Assembly (NCBI GenBank): GCA_001972305.1
Contig: BDDD01002689.1
Location: forward strand, 186,001-250,000
Source of the DNA: Cephalotus follicularis
Lineage: Eukaryota > Streptophyta > Magnoliopsida > Oxalidales > Cephalotaceae
DNA: 64,000 bases
Reading direction: 5' to 3'
The notes under the pieces are model-generated. The model did no database searches and was not told where the DNA came from. It was given only the letters and a program-made list of their open reading frames with translations. Shown here one piece after another: positions 57,558 to 64,000 of the stretch. Within the stretch, counting starts at the first letter, position 1. Every line of letters begins with the position of its first letter. The position numbers were made by a program, and so were the translations under genes.

Positions 57558-59033
57558 TATGCACACCAGCTACGTCTAGCTAAAGACGTTAAGCCTAGCG
57601 CTTAGTGGGAGGCAACCCACTGTTTTTTTTGTACCTTGATTCCTTTATGTTTTTGTTTTTGTTTTTTGTTTTTCATTGTTTTTGTAGGCAAATTAGGTGA
57701 GGATTGATAATTGTTAGAATTTTCTACTACACCAATAAAGAAAGCCATGGACTTGCATGCGCCTCTTTATTTCGAGCCTTCATGATAATATCCGGTAAAT
57801 CCTATCCTATTGTTCTTTTTATTTATTTGCATTGTTCCATCAAATTCTGCTCATTTTATTGTTATTTTTATCGTTGTGTTTCATTGCATTGAGGACAATG
57901 CAACGTTTTAGTATGGGGGGTTAGTACCAAAGTTCATCTTAATTTTGAAAGTATAAATAAATGTAGATATACTTGAAAATAATAGAAAACCCCATAGGAG
58001 AAATAATACAAATTTTGTGTTCAAAGAAAAGAAAAGGAATATATCTCAAGGTAGGAGTTCTTGCGAAAATAAAAAAAATAAAAAAATGATGAATGAATAA
58101 AATACCGTTCTTGTATGTTTTCAAAGTTTCATTGATCTTTAGTGAGGAGAAGGACAATGAATGGATGTTCTTGCATATATATATATATACGTATAAAGGA
58201 AAGAAAAAAGAAAAAAGCATATTTTATCCCTTTGAATTCAGTCTTGATTTGTAGCCTATTTGATTTGAGTAATTAAGCCTTAGGGGTGTTTTAAACTTAG
58301 TTCCTTAAAGTCAACTGCTTTCAGAGTAACTGGTCAAAACCTCGCTACATAGGTCCTATAGAAAGCTTAAGAAATCAAGACATTGCACGAATTTAGGTTG
58401 GTAAAATTTTCATTGATCTCATGTGCGAATTGCAAATTCTTAAGCTACCTAGTACTTTGGGTATTTGGTGTTTGCTCCATCCATGACAATTCAGATGGAA
58501 AACAGTGGAGGAATGAGTTCAAAGAAAAGAGAAAGCGAAAAGCAAAAGAAAAATATATGTGTCAGTGCTAAAGTTCTTTGTCCGAATCCGAGCTAGGATT
58601 TTATGTTACCAAAAATTGCATATCTTGATTGGTAAAATGTGTCAAAAACAGAAATTTTTTGGTAAAGCCCCTTAATTGAGATGTGTTTTGATTCTAGAAC
58701 TTGGAACAAGATAATAAATTTCAAGTATGGGGTTGTTCTATGAATTTTTAAGCATGGATACATTTTGCCTATTATAAAAGTTTTGATGAACTGAATTTTG
58801 TATGTTTATTCGCTAGAAAACACTCACGAGACAAAACTCGTCCACTAGGGAACCTAGGGAATTAAAGGCCTGTTGCATCCGCTAAATGCGTGATTACTAT
58901 GAAAGTGAGTTAGGTTTTTGTTTGTGTTGTTGTTTTGCTTTTGTTTTTGTTTTTGTTTTTGTTTTTGTTTTCTTCTTGTTAGCTTTCCATCTTGTTTGCT
59001 CGAGGACAAGCAAAATGCAAGTATGGGGGTATT
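57558..59033 (+). other. Athila-like 3' untranslated region, copy 2
   Basis: No env-like frame. It has a short (TA)n at about 58174-58189 (longer in copy 1), the empty insertion site near 58605-58620, a TTTTTG-type simple repeat at about 58935-58975, and the purine-containing GTATGGGGGT just before the 3' LTR at 59034. Confidence 0.75.
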
Positions 59034-59935
59034 TTATAAGCATAAAAATGTATTCTTTTTAATGAGTTAATTATTGTATTTTTATGCTTGGAACATATTA
59101 CTTTGGTTGTGTTTAATTGACTTTCAGGTGAGAGACCAAAGGGATCAAAATGCAGAAACATGAGTTGAATTGGTGTAAATAGAGAGCAAGAAGATCAAAG
59201 TGTGAAGAATAGCAAAAATTCTACAAAAAACAGAAGAAGACGTCAATGCCTATATTTAAGTGTCGACGCGTAACCCTTAAGCGCTGACGATATCAGGTTA
59301 AGCGTCGACGCTTTGCATTACATCTGGAACAAATCTGCAGAACTATGATCTTCCTCAACACCAATCCATTGGGTGTCAACGTACTGGGAATTCAATATTT
59401 AGGCATCAGCGCCATCATTTAGACGTCAACGCCAAAAGTGCACAATTCGAACAGTAGCTTTGACGTTAACGCACAAAGAGGAGGATGTCGACGTCTTCCT
59501 GCTTCACAAATTAAGCGTTGATGCCTTACTTAAACGTCGATGCTTAACGCTCAAAGTGTGACCCATAAAGCAGAGTCACGTCAAAGCCTAGCGTATTAAG
59601 TATATTGAAGCGTCAATGCAACACACCAAAGCATCGACGCCCAAGACTTAAGCGTCGACGCTTACGACGTATCAGGCAACAAATTTGGAAAGTTTTTACT
59701 TTTTTAGTCAGATAGTAATAGCTATATTTTTTTTGTTTTTTCTGTATTAGGTTAGAGTATAAAAAGGAAACAATAAGTCACTCATAAAAAGGTTTGTCTT
59801 GGAGTGGGAAACGGTTGCTAGATGAAGAATTCTTTAAAGAAGATTGCTGCTACCATCATCATGACCGGCTAAGTTTCTTAATCATTGGATGTACATGAAC
59901 CCATGTTTTATATATATTTCAATTTTGGTTTTCAG
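59034..59935 (+). repeat. 3' LTR of Athila-like copy 2, truncated
   Basis: Starts TTATAAGC (TGATAAGC in the 5' LTR of copy 1) and matches 27400-28300. It is cut at 59935, where Tat-like integrase text begins. It carries the phased dyads at 59242, 59262, 59283 and 59304 (spacings 20, 21, 21) and more to about 59665. Confidence 0.8.
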
Positions 59936-60299
59936 AGTGCAGTCACCAAGGGTTGTGCATTTCAGTGAGGAAAATAATGAAGAAGAATTGAGAAACCTCC
60001 TTGATTTTGTTGAAGAGCTCAGAGATAAGGCAGCCATCAAAGTTGTAGCCTACCAACTGAGGGTCAGCCATTGCTACAACAAAAGGGTAAACCCCTGACC
60101 ACTAAAGGAAGGAGATTTAGTCCTCCGCAACGCAGCTATGGTGGATGCAACCGGTACCAGAGGAAATCTAGCCCCTAATTTGGAGGGACCCTACAAGGTG
60201 AAGAGAGTGCTCTGACAAGAAACATTCACACTTGAAACTCAGGGGGCAGGGAGATTCCTAGAGGTTGGAATGCCGAGCATCTGAGAAAATACTATCAGC
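59936..60299 (+). pseudogene. Tat-like integrase C-terminal end
   Basis: Matches 27143-27399 at first (Ser-Pro-Arg-Val-Val-His, Tyr-Asn-Lys-Arg-Val), with a stop at 60097. It then continues past the point where the Athila-like LTR interrupts the other copy, with Gly-Pro-Tyr-Lys-Val-Lys and a final Met-Pro-Ser-Ile before a stop. It belongs to the same Tat-like family as 25762-27399. Confidence 0.7.
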
Positions 60300-61315
60300 G
60301 ACTATTGTAAGTTGTACAAAATTCAAGAATATCAATAAATTTGAATTTTTTCTCAAAAAGTGCATGTCCAAGATTATAGTTCCAAGTTTGCAAGAGATCG
60401 GATGCCCAATGTTCAAGTCTTTAAACCTCTGAACAACGGCCGATAAGTTCCATCAGTCAAGAAGTTTTAATACAAGCATGTCTGACCATGCTCCCAAGGG
60501 AGAAATCAGAGCAGGCCTTGATACAGGACCCGAGCTCTCTAAGTCTCATGAAAATGCAAAACTCCAAAGGCAGTAAGCAAATCCAGGATAAAAGTCTCGA
60601 ACACACCAAGGTCTCAAATCAACAACGACTCCTTCCAAGGAGCATAAAAGACTCCTTCCGAGGGCCGCCAAAGACTCCTTCCGAGGACCGCCTAAAAGTT
60701 CATTTACAAAAGACTCCTAAGGGAGAAAAGTTAAAAAGACTTCTAAGGTATCAATAAGACTCCCAAGGGAGCAAACACTCATTAGCGTTTCATAGTCTGA
60801 CCATACCAATATCGTGTCTTGAGAGGCGAATCCATAAGAACTCAACGATCAAGTTCGTTGGACTGAGCACTTTGAAATAAGTGTCCCCATGAGGGATGTA
60901 AGCTCAGACGACCTGGTCTAGAATATAACGGATTAGACGAGATCCTACTTGCCAAACCAGTAAGAACTTGTCCGAGAAGACCTAAAACTTGGTCTATGAA
61001 CACTTAAGAACTCGTAAAGATCAAGTCCCTTTGCCTAAGTGCTTTTTATAAAAAGTGTCCTATGGGGACTAGAAAGCTTAGGTAGCTCGGTCTGCAAACT
61101 GTAAGAGCACATTGTAAAATGTCTCTAAGTCAGACTAAGCTAAAGTTCATGAGGGGAATCGCAATGCTCACATGAAGCACAAGTCAGGCTCAGTTACATA
61201 CGATAATTTTTTCCTAAGGGAATCATGGGTACTCAAATGGAGCTCAAACATACAAGGCAATAAGCATAGATGATCGTAAAGAAAAGATCCAATCTTCCAA
61301 AAGTCTTCTATTTTA
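60300..61315 (+). other. Tat-like 3' untranslated region, copy 2
   Basis: Nearly identical to 44588-45603, with the same CTCCCAAGGGAG and GACTCCTTCCGAGG boxes (60490-60770). Here it follows the integrase end directly, showing its natural position downstream of pol. Confidence 0.7.
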
Positions 61316-62905
61316 TTAATCAAAAGAGAAATACATTGCAAAAGAAGAAAGTACAAGGCAAAAACGAAGAAAACAAAATCTACTGTAGCTTTCAGCCCCA
61401 GAAGGGATGTCGTGTACAACGAGAGAAGGAGGCAATGGAGGATCCTCAGCCATTGATTCAGAAGGAGGATCCACAGCCACAGGCTCAAGAGTAGGATCCT
61501 CGGCCACAAGCTCAAGTGGAGGATCCTCAGCCAAAGGCTCCAAGTCAGGCTCCTCGGTAGGATCAATGAATGGAATCATATTATGACCCTTAGGTGACCA
61601 CTTACGTTCCCGAGCATGACTTTGCTCCTCATCATAGGCACGAAGAGCTTCTTCCTCTACTTCATCGACCCCATCTAGAATAAAATCATACTCGGTTATC
61701 GATGGTTCACAAATGATGGAGTCTAGTGGTAGCTCCGGATGACATCCGACCAAGTTTCGACGGGTATAAAATCCCCGACAATAAAGCGTCGAGGACTCCT
61801 TAAGGACTTTATCGTTAAAATCATCAGAGGCCTTGAAATCATCCACAACCTTGGTCAGAGCTTCCTAAAATTATGAGTAAGCTCTAAAGTCCTCTACAGC
61901 CTTGGCCTGAGCATCTCAGAATTCTGAGCAAGCCTTGAAGTCCATAATAGCTCTATCCACCACTGCCTTGGTCCGAGTAGTCTCCAATTCATGAAACTTT
62001 GAAAGCTTTTCACTATAAGCCTTTAACTTATCCTTAAACCTAATGTCACTGTGAACCATGGACTACTTGATCCCCTTCTCCATTGGCACCTCCTTAAGAG
62101 CCCGATTTTTCTCGACAATGATAGTCTCTTGGGCCCCGAGCACCTCCTCTAGTTTGGCCCAGGCCACATCGGATGAACTTTTGAGCTCAGAATTTTTAGC
62201 CCCAAGCTGGACAAGCAAGGTGCTATCCTCCTTGGCTCTCTCCATAGGAGGTAGGCATCGCCCATGACCTGAAAAAGAAACATAAGATTAAAAAGGAGCA
62301 AAAGGTTTACTAAAAGGAAAAAGTTAGGAAAAGCTTAATGACCCTGAAGTTACTCTAAAAAAGGTGAGCCCATGTTTGGCTAACAGTCCATTTCTCCCTC
62401 ACCTCCATCTCATGGGGAAAACGCCCAGACCTACAAAGCTTAACGGTGACACCTGGCATCTTTCGGCTAACTACAGAGCTGCCAAGTGCTTTGAGGATCT
62501 CTCTCACTTGCCCGAGCTCCTCGCTCGGATCTGGGAAGTCAGGGTTCTGGTAGCTCTACTTGGTAGCTCCATCCCGAGATACATATTCCTCATCTGTCCT
62601 CCTCTGCCTTCTTGAAGGATGGGACAGTTCATCGGCAGCTAGATTTTTGCCATGAGCGATCTCAGCCCAGGCCTCCTCGGCCTCAACCTGATCTCGGGCC
62701 CTAGCCTCGGCATCACCCTTAGCTTAGGCATCAGCCTTCGCCTTAGCAACAGCCTCCTCGAATGCCCTCTTGGCCTTCTCAGCAGCAACTCTTTGAAGGG
62801 ACTTTTTCTTCCTTAAGGCTTCCTGCCTTTGCACCTCGGTGGTCGTAGTTTTGGCTTTCTCCCGACCAGCCCTTATGACATCAATTATTGGTTACCGAGA
62901 TGCCA
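61316..62905 (-). pseudogene. Antisense gene of the Tat-like element, C-terminal part, copy 2
   Basis: Counterpart of 45639-47194. The acidic tail with 9-residue repeats is at 61316-61846, the coiled coils at 62063-62245 and about 62360-62905. It shares the copy 1 stops between the Asp-Phe-Lys-Ala segments and adds its own damage: a one-base loss near 62246, a stop just before the intron (Leu-Phe-stop-Ser-Asn), another near 62726 and a lost start. The intron borders 62269-62342 remain GT...AG. Confidence 0.6.
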
Positions 62906-63042
62906 TCGATGGAAGGAATCACAAACAATGAGTTAGAAGCATATCAGAAAACAGAATGAAATAAAACTAAAGACAAAGTATTGAAAGGAAAGCTTAATAC
63001 AGCTCTCTCATTTGACAAGAGCCGAGGATGCAGGTTCATCTG

Positions 63043-64000
63043 TGTAATAACCACAAATTCAATCCGTGTACATTGTAATATTGATGAATAAAATGTGCAC
63101 TTACTTGAATTTAACGTCCAATTACTATACGGGTTGCGGTTGTTCTTTAATTGAGCAAATAGACCTAAGATAACAAAAACATCCATCGACAACCAACTGT
63201 CATAGGGGAACAGTCGACTGTTTGATGCGCGTGTGGACAGTCGATTGCCAAGAGGATACAGTCGACTGGAACGGTACAGAACAAGTGTTTGTGCATGCCT
63301 GTGTGACTGAACCAAAGGGAATGCATGAAGGGCAGGTGTTATGCGTGACAGTGGCCACCAGAACATGCAAAAAGGAATGCCTTGCATGTGCTCTGCAGAC
63401 CTGCAACCTGCAATCACAGCAGAGTAGTGAGAAAGAGATAGAAAGAATGAGAGAAGAGAAGTGCATGTGAGAAAGAGAAGTACATGTGAGAGAGAGAAGG
63501 GTGATTAATGTAATCTGTCAAATTCAAAGGATTCCTGAGCCTTTATATCAGCTGTTAGGTTAGAGTGTGAGTGTTAGAAAACACTGAGTAAAGAGGAGAA
63601 TTGTTGGCAAGTGGGTGCATGTTGAAGGCTTAGAGTGCAAAGGGGGACTTGGAAGCTTTGGATTTCTCCTGGTAAGTTTCCAAATTCGAGCTCCCTGCTG
63701 ATGTAGCAAACTGTTGATAATGTAACTAGAAGGATGTTAGATATCTTCTGTTAACATGAATAAGGTTAGCAAAATTTTAGAATTGAAATGGAATTGGTAA
63801 TGGTTCAAGAAATGTGGAGAATATAGACCTCTAATTTGAATTAAAGTTACTGTTAGGGTTGCCAATAAGTATATGTATTCTAATCACCTCAGTAATAGCC
63901 TCTGTAACATGCAACTTAGTAATTGCCGGATTGGAGTGGATTAGTGGAGAGATAATTGTTAATGTAAAAATGGAGACTTAATGGATTATTAAGAACTACT
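63043..64000 (+). mobile_element. Gypsy-type LTR, copy 2, cut by the window edge
   Basis: Starts TGTAATAACC at 63043 and matches 47331-48300 at offset about 15712. The insertion therefore predates the duplication. It carries CAGTCGACTG-like dyads at about 63190-63268. Confidence 0.75.

Overview
The window is plant nuclear DNA, from a eudicot-type genome. It is a repeat-dense, probably pericentromeric block made almost entirely of nested, decayed LTR retrotransposons. I see no host gene, rRNA, tRNA gene or CRISPR array that I can support. The evidence is: TG...CA long terminal repeats of 0.5 to 2.5 kb and longer; primer-binding sites next to LTR ends (TGGTATCAGAGC, TGGCGCC, TGGAGCCGTTACC); and recognisable gag, protease, reverse transcriptase (RT), RNase H and integrase segments of Ty1/copia and Ty3/gypsy type (Tat-like, Athila-like, chromovirus-like). 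Nearly all coding parts carry stops or frameshifts. Lineage names rest on motif recognition only.

Layout. 1-1531: minus-strand LTR cut by the window edge, inserted into the gag of another minus-strand gypsy element (gag 1532-2058, PBS 2183-2194, LTR 2199-4500). 4501-7395: older copia tail, tandemly duplicated, with its LTR. 7396-17536: complete but dead copia element with two LTRs of about 2.5 kb and a GGGAT target duplication. 17652-22929: minus-strand Tat-like element lacking integrase. 22930-25761: chromovirus-like gag/pol fragment fused to a plus-strand Tat-like RNase H/integrase fragment (25762-27399). 27400-44584: Athila-like copy 1, split by a gypsy LTR insertion (35564-44328) that itself contains a rearranged copia element (36779-42406). 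44585-51105: 3' region of a Tat-like element with an antisense gene (minus strand), interrupted by an LTR (47331-49932). 51106-51675: LTR fragment. 51676-59935: Athila-like copy 2. 59936-64000: second copy of the Tat-like 3' region, again with the inserted LTR.

The second half (51676-64000) repeats about 28613-48320. It is a large tandem duplication, later altered by an 8.8-kb insertion in copy 1 (the empty site survives in copy 2) and a 1.43-kb difference.

The most unusual signal is not coding. LTRs of apparently unrelated families (copia, Athila-like and several other gypsy LTRs) carry arrays of short dyads centred on GTCGAC, of two sequence types (GCGTCGACGCTT-like and CAGTCGACTG-like). 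In every cluster most neighbours are 19-22 or 28-34 bp apart, close to two or three helical turns.
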